A stretch of DNA of 64,000 nt from Dermatemys mawii (GCA_007922305.1 ML677343.1:28773915-28837914); one strand, 5' to 3'; numbered from the stretch's first letter, positions 1 through 12,129 are shown. The notes: generated by a model not told the origin, from the sequence alone. Numbers and translations are program-made.

Positions 1-190
1 CAATATCCCATAGAGTCCAAAATTACAAAGGTATTTTGGTGCCTAAAGATGCAAATTGACACCTAATGGGATTTATAAAAAGCTCCTAAGTGAGTTAGGC
101 ACCGTAGAGCTTTGGTGCATTGCTCAGTCTCCCAAAGGCACCTACCTGCATCTTTAGGCACCAAAACGCCTTTATAAATCTGGGCCTAAG
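1..190. mobile_element. Palindromic MITE, 'GGTGCCTAA' type
   Basis: Inverted arms (bases about 36-56 and 146-170) with the motif TTTAGGCACC suggest a hairpin MITE whose left end may lie before base 1. Related sequence occurs at 20452-20570 and weakly at 61880-61995, so it is a dispersed family. No target duplication can be shown. Confidence 0.5.
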
Positions 191-3100
191 TTTTTAAACT
201 ACTAAATTCTATTATTTACTGATTGCAATTCACTTTTATAATGAGAAGCACAGTGTAATCTTAGGGGCTAGTTCCACTCCATTCCCCACAACCCCCACAC
301 TGCTGGTGCTAACCAGAAATGCTTTATGCCCTATCTATTCCATACCAAGAGTTTTGCTGCATAGTACCTTTGGTCTGCTCTTTAGAGACACAAGAATGTC
401 AAGACAGGTATTTATCTGTACTGGGATTTTCCTAACAGCAGCCTAGTTATTTCTTTTGTCATGGTTGTAAACATTTGGTTCTCAGTGGGATGGAGGAATG
501 TCTAAGCTCCACACTAATGAACAGCAGTGTATCCATAAAAAATAATATTGCAGATATGGCCTGTTCCACTCTGTTCCTTTAATAATACTGGGGAGTGCCA
601 GCTATTGGTTAGTCTGGCATCACTGACATTTACAAAATCTTAACTGTATATATCTGACTGATATCATTTAAAGTCCAGGATCCCAGGTAAGGTTACTCCA
701 CTCTTCTCAGCCATTAATTCAACAGCCCCAATTATTAGGGTTTGGAATAAGAACAGATCCTTCCCACCCTGTTGTGAAAACAAAAACAAAACCCAAACCT
801 TCAAACCTCTATCTATCTTTCTGGCTTTGAATCCAACAACTCAGCTTTTTGTCTAAAAGTGCTTTGAGGGCATAGTGTTTAATGCCAAATTCATGCCACG
901 ACTGGATTCATGCCACCTGTACAGGTACAAGTGAGAGCTATCTCTGGAAAATGAAGTAGATCAAAAGCCTCAAATTAAATCCTTGTTTAATGGAGGGGAA
1001 GCCTACGAGATATTAGTAAACCCAGTTAAGTGGCCCTGGATCTATGCTCAAACGAAATGACATATGCGGAGTGACAGTTTTTTCAGTGCGAGTCTCAGTT
1101 TCCCACCAGGTTTTCTTATTTAAGAACGTCGCCCATGTAGTTTCAGGGTTGCAGAATAACGGGGAAGGGATAAAATGGGGGGCTTTATTGAGTATTTCGC
1201 TGATAAGCTTTTCTGCAGATAACCCCATGGTTGGTATAAGGAACAGGTCCTATGTGCAGAGCCATCAAAGACAAAGCTCTGGTATAGGATGGACTTGTAC
1301 ACCGACACTATACAGATGAACAAATCCCCACAAGATACTGTGGGTGCAGCAGGGCTCAAACGGTGATCCATGGTACTTATATGGTGCGCATTACCATTGC
1401 ACCTGAACACCTAATGATCTTTAATATATTTATTATATGGTAGTCCAGAGCATCAATGGAGAGCTGGCTGGTCACATGGTATTTTTGCTAGCTGCTATTG
1501 TAACCCATACATCTTTGGGTGTGATGTTCCATCCCATCTAGTGGCACCAAGACCACTTAGAGAGAAAAAATGAATCTGCTCTTCAGCCTTAGCTAACAGT
1601 CAGTTGGATTTTAGCTCATGCAGTAGAGGCTCATGCACTAACAAGGCTCCAGAGATCCCGTTTCATCCTGCCCACTGGTGACCGGGGTCTATCAGCATTA
1701 CACTAAGCCATGTTAAAAGAAGCCAAAAATACAGCACAGTTTCCCGATTTTCCTCCTGGAGGTTCCTGATGCAGAGTTATTCTGGGATCACCAGTGGTAT
1801 TCGGAATGGAGATGTCTCTAAGACAAACAGACCATCTCTTTATTAAGGGGCAGACAACACTACTGAGAACTCCTAGCACAACGCAGGAAGTGCAGAAAGC
1901 AAACAACCCCATAAGGACGTGAACAAAAGAACTTCCTGTATCTTTGAGCCAAGTGAATTAGCACCCACTGACTCCGCCTTCTTTATAATCGAATGCCCAG
2001 GAGGGAAGCAATATGCACACCACACCAAAGGCGCTTTTAAGAAGAATGGCCATTAGAGAAAGCAGGAGACACAGATGCTTTCTGTTTGAGAGCACATTGT
2101 ACCAGATGGCTTGGTAAGCAGAGCTGAGTGAATTTGCACTAAGGTACCTCAGCCTACGCCTGAGGTTTTGTATTCCAGCTCCCACTTGTATCTTCAAACA
2201 CTGAATCACAGGAGGCTCTACAAAAGGCAGCTGCAGGTCGGGGGAAGGGTCTTTCAAGTCTGTATTGTTCAGACAATAGGAATCCAAAACAAGGAAAGAA
2301 GTTTACGTTGAAGCCAGTGACATTTCTTTTAATCCACATTCTTCCACTGAACTTTTTGTTTCAACGGAAATTTTCCAACCAGCTCTACGGTGCACTAAGA
2401 GTTGTCACCTTTCCTCCAGATGGGAAGGAAAGCCCCGCCTTCACCGCTGGCACCAATCCTGTTTCCTGACTGATGTCTAGTGGTCCAGCTAAGGCCGGTT
2501 GCACAGATGGAGTCACTAAAACTAGCAGATCTTCCTTCCTCAACTCATGTAACATCCGTTAGTCGGTGGGCGGAGGAAGTAGCTGTCTGACACTTGGCCG
2601 AGTCTGTATACCCGGGACCTTTTCATTTCCTAGGGTTTATTAAAGCTTCAAACGTGTGCTTCAGAGATATTTTATTGTCAAGGGTTAATCTGCTTTTGCC
2701 TTCTTCTGTTCAAGGCCTGCTGAAGGCCTGTCTAGTCCCTAGCATGGGCTAATGCCAGGGCACATGTCTACCCTGGCCACACCTTTTATATGAAACCTCC
2801 CTTTTATAGTCTGAGCCTCAGAGATCCGGAATATCCTTTTTGTTGGAGGAACTGCAGGGCTAGCGGGGTCAGCGCTGTCCTCAGAAATTCACTGGGAGAA
2901 GAGGTGGGGTGAATTTTGCTTTGATCTATGTCCCTTTTTGTGCCTTGCTTGTAATAAGGGTTTGAACCACAAAACTGATGCACTGAAATTAGATTCTGAT
3001 CCCAAGAGGTCATGACTCCAGGGGGTACTGTTCTACAGCCTACCCAGGACAAGTTCTGGGGGTCAGCTGCCTCCAACTATCTGCTCCGGCTTTGTTACGG

Positions 3101-5119
3101 AGGGGATAACAGGTAAGGAAGAGATGACAGGTAAGAAGCACTCTGCAGTCAGTATCTTCAAAGACAGAACAGTTAGAGTCAAGCCAGACAAAACAAGAGA
3201 TTTAAGCTTTAAAAATAAATGGCAGAGAAAAGAAGTGTGGAAGGGTTCCAGCCTGGGAAGCTGTTTGGCTGCCTTAGTCACTGGCAGGGAGAGAGAAATA
3301 TGGAAGGCATTCAGCAACCTCAGCTACTAAGCGCCCTTGTTCAACCCAGAGCCCTGTGGCTGACCCTCTCTTAGGCAACGTGGGCCTGACTTTCAGAAGA
3401 GCTGAGTGCACAGAAATACCATGGATGTCAATGGGAGCTGTGGGAGCTCAGCACCTCTGTGTTTGTTTTTTCAGTCTGGACATGTACCCTCCCTTCAAAA
3501 TGGATTTTTCTGGCACCTCTTTTAGGACAAATACCTTTTCTTCTCTCAGAGCCTCTCCTTTGGCCTGCCAACTCCTCCCACTCACCTTCTTATAGGGTCA
3601 CAGAAGGAGAGAAAAAATGTTCTCTTTAAGGTACAGGAATCCAGCTCTTCTGATAGGAGCTACATGCATGGAAGTTTTTCCGCAAAGTAAATGAGATCGA
3701 CTGGAGACTTGAGTTCTTTTAAGAAGTATCCAGGCAATCCCGACAGCATCCTCCAGCAATGGTTTGAATAGGGCAATTAAGGCATCTTGATTCAATGACT
3801 ACACATATTTCAAGCCCCTGGGAATTTAATCTTTCCCTGCCAACAGCTACATGCTGATTAAAGTCCCAGTCCTCCCCCATTTAATTTCAATGGAAGTTTT
3901 GGCATTGAATTAAATGCGAGAGGATTCTACTCTAACTGGGTCCATGGTTGGGCTCATTCTGGACAGAGAGGCCCCTTCACAGTGGTTATTAGCATTTTAG
4001 CAGGCCAGGGACTGTTACATTACTCCTTGAGGAACAGGCCTTGCTTGGTTTCCATGAGACAGATAATGAATATTACAGGCAATTAAAAGTCATCGTTGGG
4101 ATAGATGAACTAGGAAGGCTTTGCCAGAATTACAGACTAACATTTTGAAATGAATCCAGGCTAGTACTTGAACAGTTAGCAATAAATACTTCAGGCCTGG
4201 CACATCACCATATGAATTAAATGGCACATAGCCAACAGGAGCATGGGGGAGGGGGAAGCAGAGTACACATACAATATCCCATAGGGATAGTTTGAAAGTA
4301 ACAAAGACAAGTTTTTGTAAACGGTACTGTAGTAGTTAACTATTTCTTAATGTCAGTGCTGTTGTAGTTATCTATTTCCTGGTTTTCCACCATTCCATTA
4401 CCACCTTCTAGCAGCCCTTTAGTACTCTACTTCTGTGACACAGCTCAACACATATTTGTAGTGTTTAAACCTTGAACTGCAACTGTTAGGGTTTTGCAGG
4501 GTCACATAATTAAATTTCTTTTCACTCTCTATCTGATCAAACATATCTCCTGCATGATTTCTCACTCTGTTAGTTCTTAAGTTTAGTGATTTTAAATTAG
4601 TGGTGTTCTTATTGCATAGATTAGTGCTATTAAAACAATGTATTGTAGCGGGTTTCTATAAAGCAAAAAGATTTTTTTTAATATTATGGCTGCATTAGCC
4701 ATAATAATGTAAATGGGTATTTTTCTCTCTTCAATAAGAGAGATTTAAATTTAAGAGTTAAAACAATAAGAGCTGAGCTAATAAGAGTTTCCGCCAGTTA
4801 AGCAGGAAACTGGAAGGGAATCAAAACGCTCATCCATTGTGCAAAAAGGGGGAAAAAAACCCGCTGCACGTATTTAAATTTGTGGGCAAAGCAATGGAAT
4901 TATTAGATTAAAGAGTTTGACTACTATGTGAGTGCATTGCACTGGGCTGGTCATACTCTGTAACAGTATGGAAACCCAATCATTCTGGACAGGATGAGAC
5001 AATAAACGACTGAAACAAGCAAGGACACATTCCACTTTGCAGGAGTTGACTCCAGTTCTTTTCTCCCTTTTATTAGGCAGCAGTCGGTCATCTACACAAG
5101 CAAGGAGACCGGCCCTTAC
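1..5119 (-). other. COTL1: COTL1 intron 2 (5' part)
   Basis: No exon was recognised. The first 190 bases hold an imperfect palindrome: GGTGCCTAAAGATGCA near 40-55 is mirrored by TGCATCTTTAGGCACC near 148-163, typical of a short terminal-repeat MITE. Hairpin fragments around a CAATGGGAGCT core occur near 3365-3455, with a weaker one near 3850-3920. The rest is ordinary AT-rich intron. All short open frames here lack conserved features. Confidence 0.75.
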
Positions 5120-5202
5120 CTTTGCACTCCCTTGTAAACTCTTCATAGTCTGTTCCTTGGTCTCCGGGGACTATTGTGGAGCCATCATATTTAAACGTCA
5201 CC
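5120..5202 (-). CDS. COTL1: COTL1 coding exon 2
   Basis: This exon has 83 bases. The acceptor AG is at 5204-5203 and the donor GTAAGG starts at 5119. It encodes VTFKYDGSTIVPGDQGTDYE and a few more residues, and ends one base into a codon. This is the first beta strand region of the ADF-H fold. Confidence 0.94.
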
Positions 5203-5643
5203 CTTTGGGAAGGGGAAAGGAGGTAAATAATAGATTAATGCCTGAATGGGGAAGACTCTTCAAGGATATTAAGACATTTCAGAGACACATTGAGAGGGCA
5301 GTAAATGAGAGGGATTCCAGCACTTTCAGACTACAAATACAAACTCAGCTGTGTATTGTAGGTAGCGGGTGATTGTTAATAAGACAAGCACACCCTGCCC
5401 GGTATTTTAAAATTTACTAGGGAGCCCATTGAAAATACCGCTCCAATCACTTGCTCTACAAATCCGCATTCTTCAGCTTGCCAGCGCAGCGTGGCGGGGC
5501 TGAATCTCACGCCGGGCTGGACTCGGAGAAAGCCGGCCAGCAGGACATCAAGGCGCTGCAACTTACCAGTTAATATCCGTGCCATCGTCCCTGACGAGGT
5601 TGTAGGCTTCTCGGCATGATTCCTTGTCGATTTTAGTGGCCAT
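5120..5643 (-). CDS. COTL1: COTL1 (coactosin-like F-actin-binding protein), 5' part, coding exons 1-2
   Basis: Coactosin-like protein is a single ADF-homology-domain protein of about 142 residues that binds F-actin and 5-lipoxygenase in the cytoplasm (family knowledge). On the minus strand an ATG at 5643-5641 opens MATKIDKESCREAYNLV, essentially the conserved COTL1 N-terminus. After 25 codons plus two bases a consensus donor (GTAAGT, 5566-5561) follows. Exon 2 resumes at 5202, completes a split Trp codon and reads VTFKYDGSTIVPGDQG, then ends at a GTAAGG donor (5119-5114). About 53 residues of the ADF-H domain are visible; the other roughly 90 must lie in exons beyond base 1, because minus-strand reading of 1-5000 shows no continuation. 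The intron of 364 bases is short. The frame is open and both splice sites are canonical, so the gene looks intact. It is divergent from KLHL36. Confidence is high from sequence identity plus neighbour order. Confidence 0.95.
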
Positions 5644-6110
5644 TTGCTGGAGAGCTGGAGGCAGGATGAAATTTCAGGTGAATGGAAGCCCGGGCGCCCC
5701 CCCAAAAAATCCCCCAAATCGCCCCCGCAAAAATCAGCGGAGATGAACCTTTCGTACGGGCGGGGCTGGGAACTGGGCCGGCTTTTGTAAAGATCCCCCC
5801 AGCCGCGCTGCAGCGAGCGCAAGGAAACGATGCTGTAGCGCTGCGCTTAGAAATCCTCCCGCAGCCGATCCCACGCTATTGCTCAGAGCCCTGCTGAACG
5901 AGCCGGCCCCGACGGCTCTTAACCCCTTCACTGCCCCTCTCGCTCCAGGAGCAGGGGGGGAGCCCTGCCTCATTGAGCTTGGTGGTCCCATCTCAGGTGC
6001 GGGCAGGGGGGGAGCTCGCCTCCTCGGCTCGCCTCTTTCTGCTCATCCGACCAGAAAGCGGCGCAGGAACACCCCTCCGCTTTGCAACACAAGTGGTGTT
6101 GCCTCACCCC
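5450..6110 (-). promoter_or_regulatory. COTL1: CpG-rich promoter region of COTL1
   Basis: CpG density and GC content rise sharply against the flanks, covering exon 1 and about 450 bases upstream of the ATG. No TATA box is evident close to the ATG, which fits a CpG-island promoter. The transcription start cannot be fixed by eye. The KLHL36 coding start is more than 9 kb away, so a shared bidirectional promoter is possible but not shown. Confidence 0.75.
5567..5643 (-). CDS. COTL1: COTL1 coding exon 1
   Basis: This exon has 77 coding bases: 25 codons plus TG of a split Trp codon. The start is chosen because the first residues match the COTL1 N-terminus exactly in register and an in-frame donor follows. 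Reading starts MATKIDKE and ends near DDGTDIN. The exon sits at the downstream edge of a CpG-rich block that serves as promoter. Confidence 0.95.
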
Positions 6111-6370
6111 CCCTCCCTCCCACGGCTTTTTTTTTTCACCCCCCCCCCCTTCCCCAGTCTCCTCTGCAAAGCATTACTGGGATTGCAATGCGATGATGTC
6201 ATAGCTTGAGCCAGAGGGTGCAGGAAGCCGATGAAACTGACCCAAAAATTACAAATCTTTGCCAGAGATCTGTCACCGACTTCAGGGGGTCACGGGGCTG
6301 ACGAGGAGGATTCTCCTAGGGGGAGTCTTTGGGGAGTGGGTTAGGCTAACCCCCCCCCCCCTTGGCTCGA
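6110..6370. other. Pyrimidine-rich stretch with poly-C runs upstream of COTL1
   Basis: Runs of C (about 6139-6149 and 6350-6361) and a G-run cluster near 6308-6345 could form G-quadruplex or i-motif structures. A CRE-like TGATGTCA lies near 6194. No gene is recognised. Repeat-rich intergenic sequence continues to 7340. Confidence 0.4.
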
Positions 6371-7340
6371 ACAGAAAGTGAGGCATTACATAGTCCCTGG
6401 CCCCAGGGATCGGGAGACAGGGACAAACCTCGTGTAAGATGACGCGGTCCCTGGTTACTCCTCCGGGTCTAGAAGAGGTTCCAGAAGATCGAGAGGGAGC
6501 CCAGGGGGAGGACACCTAACAAGGAGCAACCTGGTGCAGGTAGGAGATGCGAAAGAAAGGGGCTGGATCCCGGTGGGTGACGCCAGTGGGTTTTCAGAAG
6601 GGAGGGAGGCCGGGATCAGAGCATGAGCAAACCACCTGAGGAGGGGCCATAAATGCAATGAAGAGGCCATTCTGCTGATGCAAGGTTTTTTTTGAGGTAT
6701 GGTAAGGGTAAATGAATGTGCTGCTGCTGCATATAAAATTGGCAGGGAAGCAGGGAAGCCCGCCAAAAGCTTATAACCCTGGCAGGAAGATTACAGCTCT
6801 TGAACTCTGGGTGTGGGTGATTTCGCATTTCCGCCAGTCGGGATTACCCCAGGTCTCAACTTGTGAGTGGGGCCCTGCCAGCTCCTGCGTCGTTTTAGGC
6901 GGGTTTTACTCTGTGTTGCAGAGACAGCTGGCGCCCTCTCTTGGTCTGAACATTACAAACACGCCGTTTAAACTGGTGTTCCCAGAACACTGCATAGGTT
7001 GGCGCTGGGGACATAGATTTCCAAAGCTAGAGAAGAAGAGGTGAAGTTGCTGCTGTAAAATTTGCACCTGAAGGGAGATGTATACCTGAGCTTGTCACTC
7101 CCTGAAAAAGTGGCACCATCAATTAGAGGTTGTAATTAATAGTGAAGAAAATCAGAGTTCCGAAAACGAGACCGTTACAGTAGAATCTCTCTGATTCTGG
7201 AAGATCTGGAGACTCATTGTGAAGGACCGAATTTTTCAAATAAATGAACCACCACCATAAAAAAAGAGCCTCTTCCATCACATTGGATGCACCATGCTTC
7301 GATCATTTCCCTTGACAACTGTAAATAGTTTTAATGATTA
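6370..7340. other. Intergenic, nothing recognised
   Basis: Short open frames occur on both strands, but none has a recognisable domain, splice structure or codon pattern. GC content falls steadily away from the COTL1 CpG island. Confidence 0.5.
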
Positions 7341-7344
7341 ATGA

Positions 7345-7530
7345 GACACAGTGGGTGAGGTAATATCTTTTATTGGACCAACTTCAGTTGGCGAAACAGA
7401 TGAACTTTGGAGTTTACACAGAGCACTTCCTCGGGTCTGGGAAATGTGATCAGTATCACAGCTTAATACAAGGAAGAACAGGTTGTTTAGCATAAATAGT
7501 TAACACATGTTTCAAGGGACCAACCTGGCT
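7345..7530. repeat. Dispersed repeat, 'TCTTTTATTGGACCAACTTC' family
   Basis: The phrase GGTAATATCTTTTATTGGAC followed by a TTACACAGAGCACTTCCTC segment is shared with 36540-36655 in this window, where the match is TTACACAGAGCTCTTCTTC. It is remembered as an abundant sauropsid repeat. No coding capacity is seen. Confidence 0.65.
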
Positions 7531-7631
7531 ACAGTAACACCACGTATACATTAATTATTGGAAGCGCACATTTTCAGAATACGTTGTTGTATATTTTATA
7601 AAAGTGATGACATTTTAATAGTATGTTGTCC

Positions 7632-8188
7632 TGTCCTAGGGAGAGGTAACTGTGGTAGCCCCATGGTTAAGTCAATATGGTTGCACTCAGCCACAGGGCT
7701 GCATAGTCCAATGGCCAGAGGCTACACAACTCCCCTTGTCTTCAGGGATGCACACCCCAGTCCCACTAGAGTCCATGGGAGGGGGATTTGGTGGGCCACC
7801 CACAACACACCGACTGCTTCAGGGACACTGGCTAGTCCCTCTCTGGGCTGCTTCCTGCCATGTCTCCTGTCACTGAAGCCAGCGTGCCTTCAGGGTCTCG
7901 GGGTGCCTTGCGTGGCAATTGCAGTTTCTCTAGGGCATCTGATGGTGCCAGAGTGCCTGTCTGGGTCTTGGCATCACCTGCTCCCTCAGACCAAGTGCTT
8001 GACTGCTGAAGCCAGCAAGACACATCCTTCATCCTCAGCAGTCCATCCCAACTGAGCTGCTCCCTTTTATACTGCAGCAACAGTTGAGGCATGCCCTGCA
8101 GGGCTATGGGGAGGCGTGGCTTCTGCTGCTAAGAGCACTGCCTTAACCCCTTCTGCTCCAGTGCGGGGCCAGGTCACCCTATCATACA
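7632..8188 (-). mobile_element. Solo LTR of a retrotransposon (minus orientation)
   Basis: Read on the minus strand the block begins TGTATGATAGGG and ends CCTAGGACA, so it has TG...CA termini. It carries a TATA box (TATAAAAGGG, plus-strand 8066-8075) in the right place for an LTR promoter. An open frame of 165 codons on the plus strand has no recognisable domain and is rejected as coding. No clear target-site duplication was found, so the exact ends are uncertain. The LTR lies about 2 kb upstream of COTL1 and points the same way. Confidence 0.6.
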
Positions 8189-8189
8189 G

Positions 8190-9050
8190 GAGAAGGCCCC
8201 ATTACAACATTCATTTTATCAAATATTCACTGAGAAGGGAAAGGGGAGTGAGATCGCCAACTGATGTGCTAGTTATAAAGCATGTGGCTTACCACTTACA
8301 GTTGGATGCCCTGATCCTGCAAGAGGATCCATGTAAGCAGATGACTGAGCAAATCACAGCGAATCATGTTAATCCCAGCAGTGAATCTCAATGATTTAAG
8401 TAAATGTTAGTAGAGATAAATCTGCATTAAAGTCAATAGGAGTTGAGGGCAGTCAGCATCTGGGAGGATTAGGCCCTACATTCTGGTAGGCAACAGTCAC
8501 TAGAGGGCAGTGTGGTCACACACGTTAATGGGTCTAACTTTCCATCCATTCCTTATGGACCTGTTTGAAAGCCTGAGAGATGCCCATTTTTACTTAACAG
8601 ATAATTGTTCATATACAAAATACTTTTCTAGTCCACCATTCTCATCATTAGCTCATTCCTGAGCTACTGAGGTCACACAGATGAGACGTAGGTGATGTCA
8701 GATATCACTATAATTGGAAAGAAAAGCATCCAAGCTTGGTCAAGTCTCAACCATCCACAATTTAATTGTACACTTCTCTGCTCTTTTGTAGTTGGAATGT
8801 TTGAAGTCCCGAGGCATGTGGAACATGAACATAGAACAATGAATCAGAAACCTCAGTGTTCATATTTAGACATGCCAGTGATCCCTGAATATTATGTCAG
8901 TCCTGGAAATTCATGCCCCACCATGTGACCGGATCCTGCATTTTAACTGACATACTTTCCTTTCTTCCCCTCTCTTCCTTCTCTTTACTTCCTCTCTCCT
9001 GGCAAACCTTTTATATGTATTTATTTTTACAGGCATGTAGGATAAAACAC
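8190..9050. other. Intergenic, hairpin repeat fragments
   Basis: Around 8425-8475 is a fragment of the CAATAGGAGTTGAGG...AGGATTAGGCCC type common in sauropsid MITEs. Nothing else is recognised. Confidence 0.4.
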
Positions 9051-9889
9051 TTCTCTCAGATGCACCAGTGGGAATTTGGAGGGGTCCATGTCTCGTATGC
9101 AAACATAAAAATGGACATGACCAATGTGTGCAGTAGTTTCAGTCTGAATTCCAAGGAAATGTCCTTGTTCCTCCAAATTGGCTTTAGCTTTGCCACGGTT
9201 CTGTTGTCTGTGTAGTTCGTGTCAGAATTTCTGCTTTGGATCCTTCAGTGATGATTGCCCCCAAATATTTGAAATGTTTCACGGTCTCCAGCTCTTGTCC
9301 TCTGACATTGATGCGAGAGCTGATCCCATCACATTTGTTTTGTCATCCGCTTGGGTTTCTCTGCACTGATTTTCATGCCGTATTTTGCGGAGGTTTCATC
9401 CAATCATTTCACAAGGTTGGCAAGTTCATCTTCGCTACTTGCCAGGCCATCAATATCAGCAAATCGAAGACTTGAGATTGTTTGTCCCCCCAGTGCTGAC
9501 TGTGCATCGTCCAGGGCATCAGTCATTATGCACGCCAAGTAGATGTTGAGCTGTGTGAGCAAAAGGCGGCAGTGTTGCTGGATTCCAACAGTGGTGCAAA
9601 ACCGCACTCCTATTGTGCCATTGATGAGAACTGCACTGCTAGTCTTGGTGTACAGTTGTTTAGTGGTAAGAATAAACTTACGACCAACATGGCTGCCCAG
9701 AGAGCTTCGTGCCACACTGTCAAACACCTTCTTGAAGTCAACAAAGACATGGCAGATGTCCTGCTGGTGTTGTAGGTACTTCTCATGTAGAACGTGAAGG
9801 TTGAAAATCTGTTCTGTGGTACTTCTTCCCACATGAAAGCCAGCCTGTTCTTCAGTGATGATATTCTCCACTTGTGGCTGCACTCCCAT
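9050..9889 (-). pseudogene. Decayed non-LTR retrotransposon reverse transcriptase (RTE/Jockey-like)
   Basis: The minus strand from 9889 reads an open frame with reverse-transcriptase hallmarks. EEQAGFHVGRSTTEQIF is the fingers motif, CHVFVDFKKVFDSV is catalytic block A with its Asp, and ISSLRFADIDGLAS stands for the active-site FADD box. There a codon is missing (FADI instead of FADDI), so one catalytic Asp is lost. The expected glycine and cysteine after TTVG are also altered (IQQHC). Homology continues past the frame into 9050-9400 with frameshifts: the thumb-like segments KLKPIWRNKDISLEF and SIFMFAYETWT can be read near 9100-9200. The endonuclease domain and 5' part are absent. It is a dead fragment; the clade is assigned from memory of motifs. 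Confidence 0.85.
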
Positions 9890-10830
9890 CCACCATAACC
9901 AATAAGCTCTTAAGTTTCTGCCTCCAGGTATTCACACTGCTGCCTCACTCTAAGCATTCACACAAAGAACGAGGAGTACTTGTGGCACCTTAGAGACTAA
10001 CAAATGCCTGTCTCCCCCCTGAGCAGGAAAGCAATTCACAAACTAGGGGAAGACAGGTGTTGCATGCAAGGCCCAGTCTCCATTGCCAGCACTTGAATGG
10101 GACCTGGTTCAGTCAGCGGCCTTTCAGCACATTTAGCTGTCCACCTTATAAGTTTTTCCTCAGTGGTTAGAGCACTTGCATGGGAGGTCCAGGTTCAGAT
10201 TGTCCCTGCTCCATCAGAAGAGACAGGTCCCCTCAGGAGAAGGTTCTAACCATTGAGCTCTGGGATAGTCTGATGTGAGGCTTCCTCGTTCTCTCCTGTT
10301 GAAACTGTTCAGTGGGGGATAAATAATGAAAGAGTGATTGGAGAGGGAGGGTTGGACTCAGGGTCTCCCACCAAGGTGCCCAAATCACTGGACTACAGAG
10401 TCCTTCTCACTTACACTCCCTTCCTGGCCCAATGACTCCGTAAGTATTTATCTACAGTAGAGCAGTTATTGGACCAGAAAGGGAGAGAGAGTGGAATGAG
10501 GGAATGCATTTAATGGGATTTCTATTAAAGCTCCCACAGGCTTTTGGCCATGGGAGACTGTAAGTCAAAATGGATCATTAGCAGTTTGCTCCTACTCCTT
10601 CACCACTCATCAATCACACCTTTGCTCCTTTCCTGCCCTGTCTTTACTAGTTATTTCTACTCTTCCACTCTGCTGGGCCATCTTTTGCTTCTAGCCCAGC
10701 ATGCTTTGTTGGGGGAGCAGCACCTCCCGTCATGAAGTGGCCCTGCTACGATGGTGCACACATTGGGCCATGGAGAGATGGGAGGGGAGACCCCCGAGAG
10801 GGGTGGAATGCATAGTGTGGGGTGGGGTAA
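9890..10830. repeat. Intergenic composite of old repeat fragments
   Basis: A piece with GAGGAGTACTTGTGGCACCT (about 9970-9990) belongs to a very abundant sauropsid repeat. A tRNA-like segment with A-box-like TGGTTAGAGCACTT lies at 10153-10215. A third segment (10310-10500) resembles 36850-37160. No gene was found. Confidence 0.5.
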
Positions 10831-11387
10831 GCTGTGGGTCTGCTGCACTCTCCCTGCTTCTCCCAGGCTCCACCAGGACCCCTGCTTGCTCTTCACAGCG
10901 CAGCCAGGGGCTAGGAGAATGAGTGGGACCCCATCCGCTACCCAACCCCCTCAGTCCCCTGACTGCCCCAACCCCTATCCACACCCCCACACCCTGACTG
11001 CCCCTGGGACTCCGTGCCCATTATTCAACACCCTCACTCCCTGTCCCCTGATCACTCCCCCAGAACTCCATCCCATCCAAGCCCTCCCCCCGCTCCCTGT
11101 CCCCTGACTGCCCCCCCAGGACTCCCTGCCCTTTATTCAAACTCCTGGCTCCAGCAGCCCTTACCATGCTGCTCAGAGCAGTGCATCTGGCGGCCCAGCC
11201 GGAGTCAGACACGCTGCCCCACTCTCCCACAGGAATGCACAACCCTGCCCCCCCAAGTGCTGCCCACGTGGCGGCGTGGCTCCAGGGGAGGGACTGGGGG
11301 TAGCCTCCCCAGACAGGAGTTCAGGGGCCAGGCAGGACGGTTGCATGGGCTGGATGTGGCCCACGGGCCATAGTTTGCCCATCCCTG
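10830..11387. mobile_element. hAT-type nonautonomous element, 3' end preserved
   Basis: The block is C-rich with repeated CCCTGTCCCCTGA phrases and ends ATAGTTTGCCCATCCCTG, matching the right end of the 26690-27230 copy. The 8 bases after it (ACCTAAGT) fit the nnnTAnnn target pattern, but the left terminus was not found. Open frames inside are low-complexity shadows. Confidence 0.7.
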
Positions 11388-11672
11388 ACCTAAGTAATAG
11401 TGTAGTCTCTTATAGTGTTTGTTCTGATTAAAATATTTGCAACAGTTACCTTATTTGCATTGCATACCTACTGCTGCTAACCCCCAAAACAATCATGGGA
11501 TTATAACAATAGTTGCAAACATCACATGTAAGACGTATTAGGGAAACTTCACAGGATGTATTAGGCTTGGCTGTGTTTAGATACTTGCCATATAACCCAT
11601 TACCAAGGGGTAACTTTTTAAGTGGTAGGGATTTGGTGTGGAGACTTACCCAAAAATGGGCATCCTTTAGGA

Positions 11673-12065
11673 CAGCGGTTTTCAACCTTTTACTTTCTGA
11701 GCCCCTCCCCCTCCAACCTCAACATGCTATAAAAATTCCACAGCCCACCTGTGCCACAATAACTGGTTTTCTGCATATAATATATGCATATATAGGGCTG
11801 AAGTTAGGGGGTAGCAAGCAGGACAGTTGCCTGGAGCCCCACGCTACACAGGCTCCCACGAAGCTACATTGCTCCGACTTCGGCTTCAGCCCTCAGTGGC
11901 GGGGCTCAGGGCTGTGGGCTTCAGCCCCATGCAGTGGGGTTTTGCCTTTCTACCCTGGGCCCCAGCGAGTCTAATGCTGGCCCTGCTTGGCAGCCCCCGT
12001 GAAAGCTGCTCGTGCCCCGCCCCACACACACACAGGGACCCCAGACCTCTGGCTGAGAAACAATG
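11673..12065. mobile_element. hAT-type nonautonomous element (CAGCGGTTTTCAACC ends)
   Basis: The left end CAGCGGTTTTCAACC is mirrored by the degenerate right end GGCTGAGAAACAATG. The flanking 8-mers CTTTAGGA (11665-11672) and CTCTAGAA (12066-12073) match at 6 of 8 positions, with TA in the centre. That is the signature of hAT target duplication. The element is 393 bases with no transposase. Confidence 0.75.
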
Positions 12066-12129
12066 CTCTAGAATAATAAAAGAATAGTTAGTCATTTTAA
12101 AGGAAGCATCCAGCTGTCTGTGATCCTAC

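Noticed and set aside
5376..5822. Minus-strand open frame of 148 codons across COTL1 exon 1
   Set aside because: It is in another reading frame from the true COTL1 start and ignores the consensus donor at 5566; the high GC content keeps it open.
7558..8055. Plus-strand open frame of 165 codons
   Set aside because: It runs antisense through an LTR and shows no recognisable protein feature.
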